Source: Pseudomonas sp. SID14000 (GTDB lineage: Bacteria; Pseudomonadota; Gammaproteobacteria; Pseudomonadales; Pseudomonadaceae). Taken from it: DNA of 64,000 nt. How positions within the stretch are numbered: position 1 is the stretch's first letter; the number at the start of each line of letters is the position of its first letter. Of the stretch, positions 54,463-62,787 are shown piece after piece. The DNA lies in contig NZ_NFZQ01000003.1 in NCBI RefSeq assembly GCF_002165135.1, positions 62,001-126,000 on the forward strand, read 5' to 3'. Both the position numbers and the translations under genes were made by a program. The notes below the pieces were generated by a model. That model did not search any database. It worked only from the letters and a program-made list of their open reading frames with translations, and was not told the DNA's origin.

Positions 54463-56883
54463 ATGACCGACCAGCAGGATTTCCCGGAACATCCCGACGA
54501 ACACAGCGAAGTCGAGCACACCACCCACCAGGCCGAAGCCGGCCACGCGCTTGCCTTGCCCGGCCAGCAGTTGCCGGACAAGGTCTACGTGATCCCGATT
54601 CACAATCGTCCGTTCTTCCCGGCCCAGGTGCTACCGGTCATCGTCAATGAGGACCCCTGGACAGAAACCCTCGACCTGGTTGCCAAGTCGCCAGACCACT
54701 GCCTGGCCCTGTTCTTCATGGACACCCCGCCAGAAGACCACCGCCACTTCGATACCTCGGCGCTGCCACAGTACGGCACGCTGGTGAAGGTGCACCACGC
54801 CAGCCGCGAAAACGGCAAGCTGCAGTTCGTCGCCCAGGGCCTGACCCGGGTACGCATCCGTACCTGGCTCAAGCATCACCGCCCGCCGTACCTGGTCGAG
54901 GTCGAGTACCCGCATCAGCCCGCCGAGCCGACCGACGAGGTCAAGGCCTACGGCATGGCGCTGATCAACGCGATCAAGGAGCTGCTGCCACTCAACCCGC
55001 TGTACAGCGAAGAGCTGAAGAACTACCTCAACCGCTTCAGCCCCAATGACCCGTCGCCGCTCACAGACTTCGCCGCCGCTCTCACCTCGGCCACTGGCAG
55101 CCAGTTGCAGGAAGTGCTCGACTGCGTGCCCATGCTCAAGCGCATGGAAAAGGTCCTGCCGATGCTGCGCAAAGAGGTGGAAGTCGCGCGCCTGCAGAAC
55201 GAAATCTCGGCCGAGGTCAACCGGCAGATAGGCGAGCACCAGCGCGAGTTCTTCCTCAAGGAACAGCTCAAGGTCATCCAGCAGGAGCTGGGTCTGACCA
55301 AGGACGACCGCAGCGCCGACCTCGAGCAGTTCGAGCAGCGCCTCGAAGGCAAGACCCTGCCGGACCAGGCGCGCAAGCGCATCGATGAAGAGATGGGCAA
55401 GCTGGCCATCCTCGAAACCGGCTCGCCCGAGTACGCCGTCACCCGCAACTACCTGGACTGGGCCACTGCCCTGCCCTGGGGCGTGTACGGCAAGGACAAG
55501 CTCGACCTCAAGCACGCGCGCAAAATCCTCGACCAGCACCACGCTGGCCTCGACGACATCAAGGAGCGCATTCTCGAATTCCTTGCCGTGGGCGCGTGGA
55601 AAGGCGAGATCAGCGGCTCTATCGTGCTGCTGGTGGGGCCGCCTGGGGTAGGCAAGACCAGCATCGGCAAGTCCATCGCCGAATCGCTGGGGCGGCCGTT
55701 CTACCGCTTCAGCGTCGGCGGCATGCGTGACGAAGCCGAGATCAAAGGCCACCGTCGCACCTACATCGGCGCCCAACCCGGCAAGCTGGTGCAGGCCCTT
55801 AAGGACGTCGAAGTGATGAACCCGGTGATCATGCTCGACGAGATCGACAAGATGGGCCAGAGCTACCAGGGTGACCCGGCTTCAGCACTGCTGGAAACCC
55901 TCGATCCGGAGCAGAACGTCGACTTCCTCGACCACTACCTCGACCTGCGCCTGGACCTGTCCAAGGTGCTGTTCGTGTGCACCGCCAACACTCTGGACTC
56001 GATCCCCGGGCCATTGCTCGACCGCATGGAAGTGATCCGCCTGTCCGGCTACATCACCGAAGAGAAACTGGCCATCGCCAAGCGCCACCTGTGGCCCAAG
56101 CAGTTGGAAAAGGCCGGCGTGGCCAAGACCAGCCTCGGCATCAGCGACAGTGCCCTGCGCGCGGTAATCGAAGGCTATGCCCGCGAAGCCGGGGTACGCC
56201 AGCTGGAAAAGCAACTGGGCAAGCTGGTTCGCAAGGCCGTGGTCAAGCTGCTGGACAACCCCGATGCCAAGCTGAGGATCGGCACCAAGGACCTGGAGGC
56301 CGCGCTCGGCATACCGGTGTTCCGCAGCGAGCAGGTACTGGCCGGCAAAGGCGTCATCACCGGCCTGGCCTGGACCAGCATGGGCGGCGCAACGCTACCG
56401 ATCGAAGCCACCCGCATCCACACCCTCAACCGCGGCTTCAAGCTGACTGGCAAGCTGGGTGAGGTGATGAAAGAGTCGGCCGAGATTGCCTACAGCTACG
56501 TCAGCTCCAACCTCAAGCAGTTTGGGGGGGATCCTGGTTTCTTCAACGAAGCGTTCATTCACCTGCACGTGCCCGAAGGCGCTACGCCCAAGGACGGCCC
56601 GAGTGCCGGTATCACCATGGCCAGTGCCCTGCTGTCGCTGGCCCGTGACCAGGCGCCGAAGAAGGGCGTGGCCATGACCGGCGAGCTGACCCTGACCGGG
56701 CAAGTACTGCCGATTGGTGGTGTGCGCGAGAAAGTGATTGCGGCGCGGCGGCAGAAGATCTTCGAGCTGATCTTGCCGGAGCCTAACCGTGGGGACTACG
56801 AAGAACTGCCGGACTACCTGCGCGAAGGCCTGACCGTGCATTTCGCCAAGCGCTTTGCCGACGTGGCCAAAGTCCTGTTCTAA
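54463..56883 (+). CDS. lon: Lon-family ATP-dependent protease (second, AsrA-like Lon)
   Basis: 806-residue AAA+ serine protease. The N-terminal substrate domain begins VYVIPIHNRPFFPAQVLPVI; the ATPase has Walker A GPPGVGKTSIGKS and Walker B VIMLDEIDKMG; the catalytic dyad is Ser714 (PKDGPSAGIT) and Lys757 (GGVREKVIAA), 43 residues apart as in E. coli Lon. It is not next to clpX or hupB, where the primary Pseudomonas lon lies, so it is more likely the stress-related second Lon (AsrA in P. aeruginosa); I infer this from context only. Confidence 0.92.
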   Translation: MTDQQDFPEHPDEHSEVEHTTHQAEAGHALALPGQQLPDKVYVIPIHNRPFFPAQVLPVIVNEDPWTETLDLVAKSPDHCLALFFMDTPPEDHRHFDTSALPQYGTLVKVHHASRENGKLQFVAQGLTRVRIRTWLKHHRPPYLVEVEYPHQPAEPTDEVKAYGMALINAIKELLPLNPLYSEELKNYLNRFSPNDPSPLTDFAAALTSATGSQLQEVLDCVPMLKRMEKVLPMLRKEVEVARLQNEISAEVNRQIGEHQREFFLKEQLKVIQQELGLTKDDRSADLEQFEQRLEGKTLPDQARKRIDEEMGKLAILETGSPEYAVTRNYLDWATALPWGVYGKDKLDLKHARKILDQHHAGLDDIKERILEFLAVGAWKGEISGSIVLLVGPPGVGKTSIGKSIAESLGRPFYRFSVGGMRDEAEIKGHRRTYIGAQPGKLVQALKDVEVMNPVIMLDEIDKMGQSYQGDPASALLETLDPEQNVDFLDHYLDLRLDLSKVLFVCTANTLDSIPGPLLDRMEVIRLSGYITEEKLAIAKRHLWPKQLEKAGVAKTSLGISDSALRAVIEGYAREAGVRQLEKQLGKLVRKAVVKLLDNPDAKLRIGTKDLEAALGIPVFRSEQVLAGKGVITGLAWTSMGGATLPIEATRIHTLNRGFKLTGKLGEVMKESAEIAYSYVSSNLKQFGGDPGFFNEAFIHLHVPEGATPKDGPSAGITMASALLSLARDQAPKKGVAMTGELTLTGQVLPIGGVREKVIAARRQKIFELILPEPNRGDYEELPDYLREGLTVHFAKRFADVAKVLF

Positions 56884-56895
56884 CCAGCACCGGCC

Positions 56896-56994
56896 TCTTT
56901 GCGGGTAAACCCGCTCCCACAGGGATAGCGCAGGGCCTGAGCCCGGTGAGATACCCTTGGGAGCGGGTTTACCCGCGAAAGGGCCGGCACAGGC
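56896..56994. repeat. REP pair after lon
   Basis: Inverted units TTTGCGGGTAAACCCGCTCC (from 56898) and GGGAGCGGGTTTACCCGCGA (from 56959). It lies between lon and the small lipoprotein gene, which point the same way. Confidence 0.78.
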
Positions 56995-57053
56995 AACACA
57001 AATCTCCTCGATCATCGGTTATCCTCAGGCCATCGTCAGCCTCCGGAGCCAAC

Positions 57054-57446
57054 ATGACCGCCCCTCGTCTGCTCGTTCCCCTGAGCCTCGCCCTGATTTC
57101 TGCCTGTGCCCAACAGCCCACACAACCCGTAGAACTGGACGCCGAAAGCGAATGCCCGACGCGCCTGCAGGTTGGTCAGGTGCTCACCCTGACCCTGCCC
57201 AGCAACCCGTCCACGGGCTACCGCTGGCGCATCGAAAACCCCGCCTCCAATGTATTGCGCAGCCTTGGCCCGGAGGTGTACAGCGCTCCCGAGGACGAGG
57301 ACGTAGTCGGCAGCGCCGGCGCCTCCACCTGGCGCTACGAGGCCAGCAGCACCGGCAATGCCCAGTTGGTACTGGTCTACCAGCAGCCTTGGGCCACAGA
57401 TATCGCCCCCGTGCAAACATTCGACTGCAAGATCATCGTCCGCTAA
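57054..57446 (+). CDS. Chagasin-like (I42) protease inhibitor lipoprotein
   Basis: 130-residue predicted lipoprotein: the signal LLVPLSLALISAC has a lipobox ending at Cys18. The mature part has the I42 cysteine-protease-inhibitor blocks NPSTGYRWRIE, a central GSAGASTWRYEA and VLVYQQPWATD. GGAG precedes ATG 57054. Chagasin-like proteins bind papain-type proteases; the bacterial target is not known. Its stop overlaps the convergent toxin subunit gene by four bases. Confidence 0.85.
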   Translation: MTAPRLLVPLSLALISACAQQPTQPVELDAESECPTRLQVGQVLTLTLPSNPSTGYRWRIENPASNVLRSLGPEVYSAPEDEDVVGSAGASTWRYEASSTGNAQLVLVYQQPWATDIAPVQTFDCKIIVR

Positions 57447-58396
57447 AGGCTGTAGCTCCGGTCATAGGCAACCTGCACGGCCACAAGGTAGGCATAGAGG
57501 TCGCTCAGCGCGATTGTAGCGGCCTCATGGCCCATCATTGCAGACAGCCTTCCGGCTTGGGTCTGCCACTCTCGCTCCACTTTGCGAAGTTCCTGCAGCC
57601 ATTCATCCTTGAGTGGCTCCAGCCCGGACAATGCATGGATTGCCTTCATTTCCTTCTGGGTAGCCTGCAGTAACAGCTGTACCTGAGCCTGGTCGCCGAC
57701 CGTTTCCCCGATTTTCACATCGAGCCTGGAGCGCGCCTTGCTCAAGTCAGCGAATGTCTTGGCCCCCTCCAGCATATCGATGTGGCCGGTCAGCCTGTGT
57801 GTCACGGCCTTGAGCAGTTCGGTGTCGATTTTCGGATCACTGATTACCCCAAAGATCCGCTCGATGTCAGCTTCGGTCGGTATAAGGCCCTTCAATGCAC
57901 TGGCAATCGACGGTTTTTCAAACAGTTCGATAGCCTGTACGATATCCGCCCGTTGTTGCCGCAGATGCATCAAGCGACGTTCGAATTCCGCCACTTGGTT
58001 GCCCAGCAGGGTGGCTCGGCTCTCGAGCGTTGCGACCTGTTCTTTCAGGGCAGACAAAGAAAAAAGCTCCAGCCTCAAGTTCTGCCTTACCAAGAGCGAA
58101 TGCTGCTGGTTCAACCGGGCAATCACATTGGCGAGCCTGTCGTCGGTAGTTGCCCCTTGCGCAAGCGGGGGAAACGTCCGATCTTCCAGTAGCACGATGC
58201 CGCCGACCAGGCTCTCCTCGAACGCACGCTCAACGCTCACCAGCAACGCACGCAAATCTGCCAATTGCTCGCGTGCCGCGGGCAGGACGTTCATGTCCCA
58301 AGTATTGATCAACAGGAATATCTGCCCCTGCACTTTTTGCATGGTTATAAAATCCGGAATGATCAACGCGACCCTGGTTACGTCCATGTCAGGCAT
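57443..58396 (-). CDS. Xenorhabdolysin-type binary toxin, subunit B (XaxB/YaxB-like)
   Basis: 317-residue, almost entirely helical protein without a signal peptide. Size, the N-terminal IIPDFITMQKVQGQIFLLIN segment and its position directly after a XaxA-like gene support the XaxB subunit of alpha pore-forming binary toxins. Long amphipathic coils (LSALKEQVATLESRATLLGN, QVAEFERRLMHLRQQRADI) are evident. The start at 58396 overlaps subunit A by 8 bp; an ATG at 58387 with GAGG nine bases upstream is equally likely. Family assignment is from recall and gene order. Confidence 0.75.
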   Translation of the reverse strand: MPDMDVTRVALIIPDFITMQKVQGQIFLLINTWDMNVLPAAREQLADLRALLVSVERAFEESLVGGIVLLEDRTFPPLAQGATTDDRLANVIARLNQQHSLLVRQNLRLELFSLSALKEQVATLESRATLLGNQVAEFERRLMHLRQQRADIVQAIELFEKPSIASALKGLIPTEADIERIFGVISDPKIDTELLKAVTHRLTGHIDMLEGAKTFADLSKARSRLDVKIGETVGDQAQVQLLLQATQKEMKAIHALSGLEPLKDEWLQELRKVEREWQTQAGRLSAMMGHEAATIALSDLYAYLVAVQVAYDRSYSL

Positions 58397-59582
58397 CCTC
58401 GTACTCCTCGATCAGTTCGTTGAACAAACCCGACAGCGTGTGGCAAATACTGCCTATCTTGGCCCATGGTTTGATAACTTCGGAAAAGTCATGGACAAAG
58501 GATTCAAGCTGATTGATATCGGCCAGCTCTTTTGACTCGTTGACCGAACTCTCGGCATACGAAGCCAGGAACAACCAGACATCCGCCAGCCGCTTGGTGG
58601 CCACCGACAAGTCCTTGCACCTGAACTCGAGGTCCCGGACCAGTGTTCTTACCCGTTCCAGGTCCTTGCGAGCGGGCTCCAGTTGCACAAGCGCACGTGC
58701 CAGTTCATTGCGCTGGCCGATCAGCGCGTTCTTGGCCGCGCGAATCTGTTCCGCCTTGACCCCGAACACACCACCGGTCACCAGCAACCCCACCGGGCCC
58801 AATACCAGGCCGGTAAAGGCGTAACCCACATTGGCGTCATACTCGGACTTCAGCTGGTCGATCTGCTCATCCCAACGGTCGAGTTGCTGGCGTTTCTCCA
58901 ATACATCGTTACCAGCAAGTTTTTCATCGAAGTGCTTCAACAAACGCGCCATGCGCGGCTTCAGTTCAACCCTGATTTCACGGTTGAACCAGCTGGCCCG
59001 GACATCGACATCGCCAATGCACCGTCGGGTATATTCGATTTCCCTGATCAGTCCATTCATGCCACTACCAAGCACAGCCGTGATCTGTTCACGCTCTTCG
59101 TCAGTCAGGTCATGGTTGTAGACATCCGCGCCACGCTCGGCCTTGCGTCGCTTGATCTGCTGGAAAACCTCGCTGCGCTCGAGGTTGTCCAGCAAGGCAC
59201 CGCCACGTTGCACCAGCGTGTCGGCGAACAGTTCTATCTCCGGCCCCAATTGCTTGATACTGCGCTCAAGCTTGTCCCATTCAGCAACATGTCGGTGCAG
59301 GGCTATATACAAGTTATGCACCAGCGATGCATCGATCCCCATGGCATCGTAATTTACATCCTGTTCTATCTCAGTCCGGGTACGCGGCAAGTGCGTCACG
59401 GTGTTGGCGTACTGCTTTATTACTTTCAGGTTTTCCGCAGTCAACAGGCTACCCACCTGCTGACCACTGTTGAGACGATTGCCAATAAAAGCAAAATAGC
59501 GCTCTGGTAATACCTTGGCCTTAACCGCCAGATCGATTTCCTCAATGGGCAATCCTTCCTGCTCAGGCATAACATTCATCAT
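58389..59582 (-). CDS. Xenorhabdolysin-type binary toxin, subunit A (XaxA/YaxA-like)
   Basis: 397-residue helical protein close in size to XaxA (about 400). Residues about 253-275 form the single hydrophobic segment YAFTGLVLGPVGLLVTGGVF, followed by GVKAEQIRAAKNAL; in XaxA/YaxA this hairpin region inserts in the target membrane. Long coiled segments flank it (VLEKRQQLDRWDEQIDQLKS). No signal peptide is present, as in the known toxins. It precedes the B subunit with an 8-bp overlap, so the two are translated together. The upstream 210 bp are AT-rich and may hold its promoter. Confidence 0.8.
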   Translation of the reverse strand: MMNVMPEQEGLPIEEIDLAVKAKVLPERYFAFIGNRLNSGQQVGSLLTAENLKVIKQYANTVTHLPRTRTEIEQDVNYDAMGIDASLVHNLYIALHRHVAEWDKLERSIKQLGPEIELFADTLVQRGGALLDNLERSEVFQQIKRRKAERGADVYNHDLTDEEREQITAVLGSGMNGLIREIEYTRRCIGDVDVRASWFNREIRVELKPRMARLLKHFDEKLAGNDVLEKRQQLDRWDEQIDQLKSEYDANVGYAFTGLVLGPVGLLVTGGVFGVKAEQIRAAKNALIGQRNELARALVQLEPARKDLERVRTLVRDLEFRCKDLSVATKRLADVWLFLASYAESSVNESKELADINQLESFVHDFSEVIKPWAKIGSICHTLSGLFNELIEEYEDA

Positions 59583-59793
59583 TCAACCATGACCTTGTCC
59601 GTAGAGTTTTAGTTTGTAAACGCCTATAAAAGTCCCACACCCTGAAACTTTGATAAATTCACTTCGCTAACTTAAGTTCGTAGGAAAGTTCACTAATTTA
59701 GGAATGAACGCCCTGACCCTGAAGCGCTGCCATGGCAAGAATCGCGGCCTTTGGCTAAAATGCGCATCCGTTTCACCCTGTATCGAGCCCGCC

Positions 59794-60537
59794 GTGAGCA
59801 AACAACCCGACCGCCTTTTCGCCCAGCCCCTGGAGCAAGTGCCCGACTTCGTCTTCAACGAGGATGTGGTGCGTGTGTTCCCGGACATGATCAAGCGCTC
59901 GGTACCGGGCTACCCGACCATCGTCGAGAACCTCGGCGTGCTGGCCGCACGCTTCGCCCAACCGCACACCGCGCTGTACGACCTTGGCGCGTCGCTGGGC
60001 GCCGTCACCCAGTCGCTGCGCCGCCATGTGCGCAGCGACGGCTGCCGGGTGATCGCCGTGGACAACTCCGCAGCAATGGTCGAGCGTTGCCGCCAGTACC
60101 TCACCGCCCAGGACTCGATGTTCCAGGAACTGCTACCGGTGCAGGTGCTGGAGGCCGACATCCTGGCCTTGCCCTTCGAGCCCGCCTCGGTGGTGGCGAT
60201 GAACTTCACCCTGCAGTTCATCGCCCCCGACCAGCGCCTGGAACTGCTCGGCCGCATCAGACAAGCGCTGTTGCCCGGTGGCGCACTGATCCTCTCGGAA
60301 AAACTGCGCTTCGCCGATGCTGAACAGCAGGACCTGCTCAATGAACTGCACCTGGACTTCAAACGTGCCAATGGCTACAGCGAACTGGAAATTGCCCAGA
60401 AGCGCAGCGCCATCGAGAACGTGATGCGGCCCGACACCCTCGAAGCCCATCAGGCGCGCCTGCGCGCTGCCGGTTTCTCGAAGGTGGTGCCTTGGTTCCA
60501 ATGCCTTAACTTCGCCTCGTTGATAGCCCTGCCATGA
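59794..60537 (+). CDS. cmoA: Carboxy-S-adenosylmethionine synthase
   Basis: 247-residue enzyme, the same length as E. coli CmoA, making carboxy-SAM from SAM and prephenate for tRNA wobble uridine modification. [20 protein letters not shown] and [16 protein letters not shown] are signature segments; the Rossmann methyltransferase-like motif is [15 protein letters not shown] 59794 ([18 protein letters not shown]) fits the family start though the ribosome site is weak. The stop overlaps the cmoB ATG. Confidence 0.95.
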   Translation: MSKQPDRLFAQPLEQVPDFVFNEDVVRVFPDMIKRSVPGYPTIVENLGVLAARFAQPHTALYDLGASLGAVTQSLRRHVRSDGCRVIAVDNSAAMVERCRQYLTAQDSMFQELLPVQVLEADILALPFEPASVVAMNFTLQFIAPDQRLELLGRIRQALLPGGALILSEKLRFADAEQQDLLNELHLDFKRANGYSELEIAQKRSAIENVMRPDTLEAHQARLRAAGFSKVVPWFQCLNFASLIALP

Positions 60538-61490
60538 TCGATCTGTCCCCCCTCGTCCGCCGCCTGGCGGGCACGCCCCTGGCTTCCTGGTCGCAAGGCC
60601 TGCAAGCGCAACTGGAAGCCAAGCTGGAGAAGGGTCACGGTGACCTCGACCGCTGGCGCGGCGCACTGGAGGCCCTGCCCGCCCTGCAGCCAAGCGAAAT
60701 CGACCTGGTCAACGGGCTGCGCCTGGATTGCGACTGCGACGACGCCACCCGTGCACAGATGCGCCAGGCACTGATGGGCCTGTCGCCCTGGCGCAAAGGG
60801 CCGTTCGACCTGTTCGGCGTGCATGTGGACACCGAATGGCGTTCGGACTGGAAGTGGTCCCGGGTTGGCCCGCACCTGAACCTCAAGGGCAAGCGCGTGC
60901 TCGATGTGGGCTGCGGCAACGGCTACTACCAGTGGCGCATGCTCGGAGCCGGCGCCGACATGGTGATTGGCGTCGACCCCAACTGGCTGTTCTTCTGCCA
61001 GTTCCAGGCTGTCCAGCAATACCTGCCCGAGCTGCCCGCCTGGCACCTGCCATTCGCCCTGGAAGATCTGCCGGCCAACCTCGAAGGTTTCGACACGGTG
61101 TTTTCCATGGGTGTGTTCTATCACCGCCGCTCACCCATCGAGCACTTGCTGGCGCTCAAGGACTGCTTGGTCAAAGGCGGTGAACTGGTGCTGGAAACCC
61201 TAGTGATCGAGGGTGACGAAAACCAGGTGCTGGTACCTGAGGACCGCTATGCGCAGATGCGCAACGTCTGGTACCTGCCGTCGGTACCGGCCCTGGAGCG
61301 CTGGTTGCGCCGTGCCGGTTTCAGCGATGTACGTTGCGTCGATGTAAGCGTGACCAGCGTCGAGGAACAACGCAGCACCGAGTGGATGCGCTACCAGTCA
61401 CTGGGCGACTTCCTTGACCCGAACGACCATAGCAAGACAATCGAAGGCCTGCCGGCCCCACGCCGCGCCACCCTGCTGGCGCGCAAATAA
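60534..61490 (+). CDS. cmoB: tRNA U34 carboxymethyltransferase
   Basis: 318-residue enzyme that transfers the carboxymethyl group of carboxy-SAM to 5-hydroxyuridine at tRNA position 34, giving cmo5U. Conserved blocks are [34 protein letters not shown], and the SAM motif [20 protein letters not shown], with IDPNW-like [12 protein letters not shown]. It starts at an ATGA overlap with cmoA. The pair is transcribed away from the toxin genes. Confidence 0.96.
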   Translation: MIDLSPLVRRLAGTPLASWSQGLQAQLEAKLEKGHGDLDRWRGALEALPALQPSEIDLVNGLRLDCDCDDATRAQMRQALMGLSPWRKGPFDLFGVHVDTEWRSDWKWSRVGPHLNLKGKRVLDVGCGNGYYQWRMLGAGADMVIGVDPNWLFFCQFQAVQQYLPELPAWHLPFALEDLPANLEGFDTVFSMGVFYHRRSPIEHLLALKDCLVKGGELVLETLVIEGDENQVLVPEDRYAQMRNVWYLPSVPALERWLRRAGFSDVRCVDVSVTSVEEQRSTEWMRYQSLGDFLDPNDHSKTIEGLPAPRRATLLARK

Positions 61491-61514
61491 AAAAATGCGC
61501 CCGGACGGGCGCAT
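61490..61514 (-). terminator. Terminator for the small minus-strand gene
   Basis: ATGCGCCCG-GA-CGGGCGCAT is a perfect nine-base-pair stem. On the minus strand it is followed by a T-run (TTTTTTTATTTG), so it ends the gene at 61561-61764; on the plus strand it may still help cmoB. Confidence 0.8.
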
Positions 61515-61560
61515 GAATACACCTGCGCCGAGGAGCTGTCGCGGCGCATGTGCTGTTACC

Positions 61561-61764
61561 TCAGTCCTTGGCCAACTCGCGGGCCTTCTCCTGTGCTTTG
61601 CGCTCACGCTCGGCAACGGCCTGTTGCTTGTCGCCGTACAGGCGCTGTTGGTCTTCGCGGAACGCTTGCCAGAATTGCTTCGAACGTTCCGCACCGCCCT
61701 CGGCGTAAACACTGGCACTGCCCAGGGCAAGGGTGGCCAACAGCAGGAATTTGGTCAGGTTCAT
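61561..61764 (-). CDS. Small exported protein of unknown function
   Basis: 67 residues: a signal peptide (MNLTKFLLLATLALGSASVY, cleavage after YA) and a charged helical mature part of about 45 residues (RSKQFWQAFREDQQRLYGDK, QQAVAERERKAQEKARELAK). GAGG eight bases before ATG 61764 and a good terminator after it support a real gene. I do not recognise the family. Confidence 0.75.
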   Translation of the reverse strand: MNLTKFLLLATLALGSASVYAEGGAERSKQFWQAFREDQQRLYGDKQQAVAERERKAQEKARELAKD

Positions 61765-62112
61765 CGTGGTTGCCTCGTGATAACCGATCAGACAGGGCCA
61801 TCCTAGCGAGGGCTAGCTAACGGCAAGGTGAGGCGGGGATTACAGTCTTGCAATGTGGCCCTGTGTTGTCTGTGCTGGCCTCTTCGCGGGTAAACCCCTC
61901 CCACAGGAACTGCACAGATTTCAGCGTCTGTGAAGATCCTGAGGGAGCGGGTTTACCGTCGAAGGGGCCGGAACAGGCAGCCAGATAACAGCAGCATTAC
62001 AAATCCGTTATCTGCACCGCAGGCCCATTCTCATGCCGTAACATCCTGCCCCTTGACCCTGATGCCCCTACAGGGTCGAGAATCGCCCCCCGTCATCACA
62101 CCGAGCCCACCC
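61765..62112. other. 348-bp gap with decayed REP and response-regulator upstream region
   Basis: No gene is supported. A decayed REP pair occupies 61877-61977. The last 130 bp lead to the response regulator; I see no clear ribosome site or metal-responsive box. Confidence 0.4.
61877..61977. repeat. Decayed REP pair
   Basis: GGCCTCTTCGCGGGTAAACC (from 61879; one C lost from the core) and GGGAGCGGGTTTACCGTCGA (from 61943). Arms still pair but with indels, unlike the well-kept pairs elsewhere. Confidence 0.65.
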
Positions 62113-62787
62113 ATGCGCCTATTGATCATCGAGGACGAACTGCGTACCGCCGACTACCTCCAGCAGGGCCTGCGCGAAAACGGCTACGTGGTCGACTGCG
62201 CCCACACCGGCACCGATGGCCTGCACCTGGCCCGCCAGCAGTCATACGACCTGGTCATCCTCGACGTCAACCTGCCCGAACTCGATGGCTGGACCGTGCT
62301 GCAGCGGCTGCGCGCCGAATCGGCCACGCGCATCATGATGCTCACCGCCCACGGTCGCCTGGCCGACCGGGTAAAGGGCCTGGACATGGGTGCCGACGAC
62401 TACCTGCTCAAACCCTTCGAGTTCCCGGAACTGCTGGCCCGCATCCGCAGCCTGCTGCGCCGCAACGACCAGCAACTGCAGCCCAGCACTCTGCGCGTCG
62501 CCGATCTGGAGCTGGACCCCGGCCGCCACCGCGCCTACCGCGCCGGGCAGCGTATCGACCTGACCGCCAAGGAATTCGCCCTGCTTCACCTGTTGATGCG
62601 CCAGACCGGCGAGGTGCTGTCGCGCACCCAGATCATCTCGCTGGTGTGGGACATGAACTTCGACTGCGACACCAATGTGGTCGAGGTTTCGATCCGGCGC
62701 CTGCGGGCAAAGATCGACGACCCGTTCGACAACAAACTGATCCATACCCTGCGTGGCGTCGGCTACGTGCTCGAGGCACGCTTTTGA
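62113..62787 (+). CDS. Heavy-metal-type OmpR-family response regulator
   Basis: 224-residue regulator of the CopR/CzcR/IrlR group. The receiver has [20 protein letters not shown], phospho-acceptor Asp in [13 protein letters not shown] and Lys in [14 protein letters not shown]; the C-terminal winged helix includes [20 protein letters not shown] and [20 protein letters not shown]. The start fits the family, but no ribosome site is visible. Its stop overlaps the TTG start of the kinase gene. The metal cannot be read from sequence. Confidence 0.92.
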   Translation: MRLLIIEDELRTADYLQQGLRENGYVVDCAHTGTDGLHLARQQSYDLVILDVNLPELDGWTVLQRLRAESATRIMMLTAHGRLADRVKGLDMGADDYLLKPFEFPELLARIRSLLRRNDQQLQPSTLRVADLELDPGRHRAYRAGQRIDLTAKEFALLHLLMRQTGEVLSRTQIISLVWDMNFDCDTNVVEVSIRRLRAKIDDPFDNKLIHTLRGVGYVLEARF

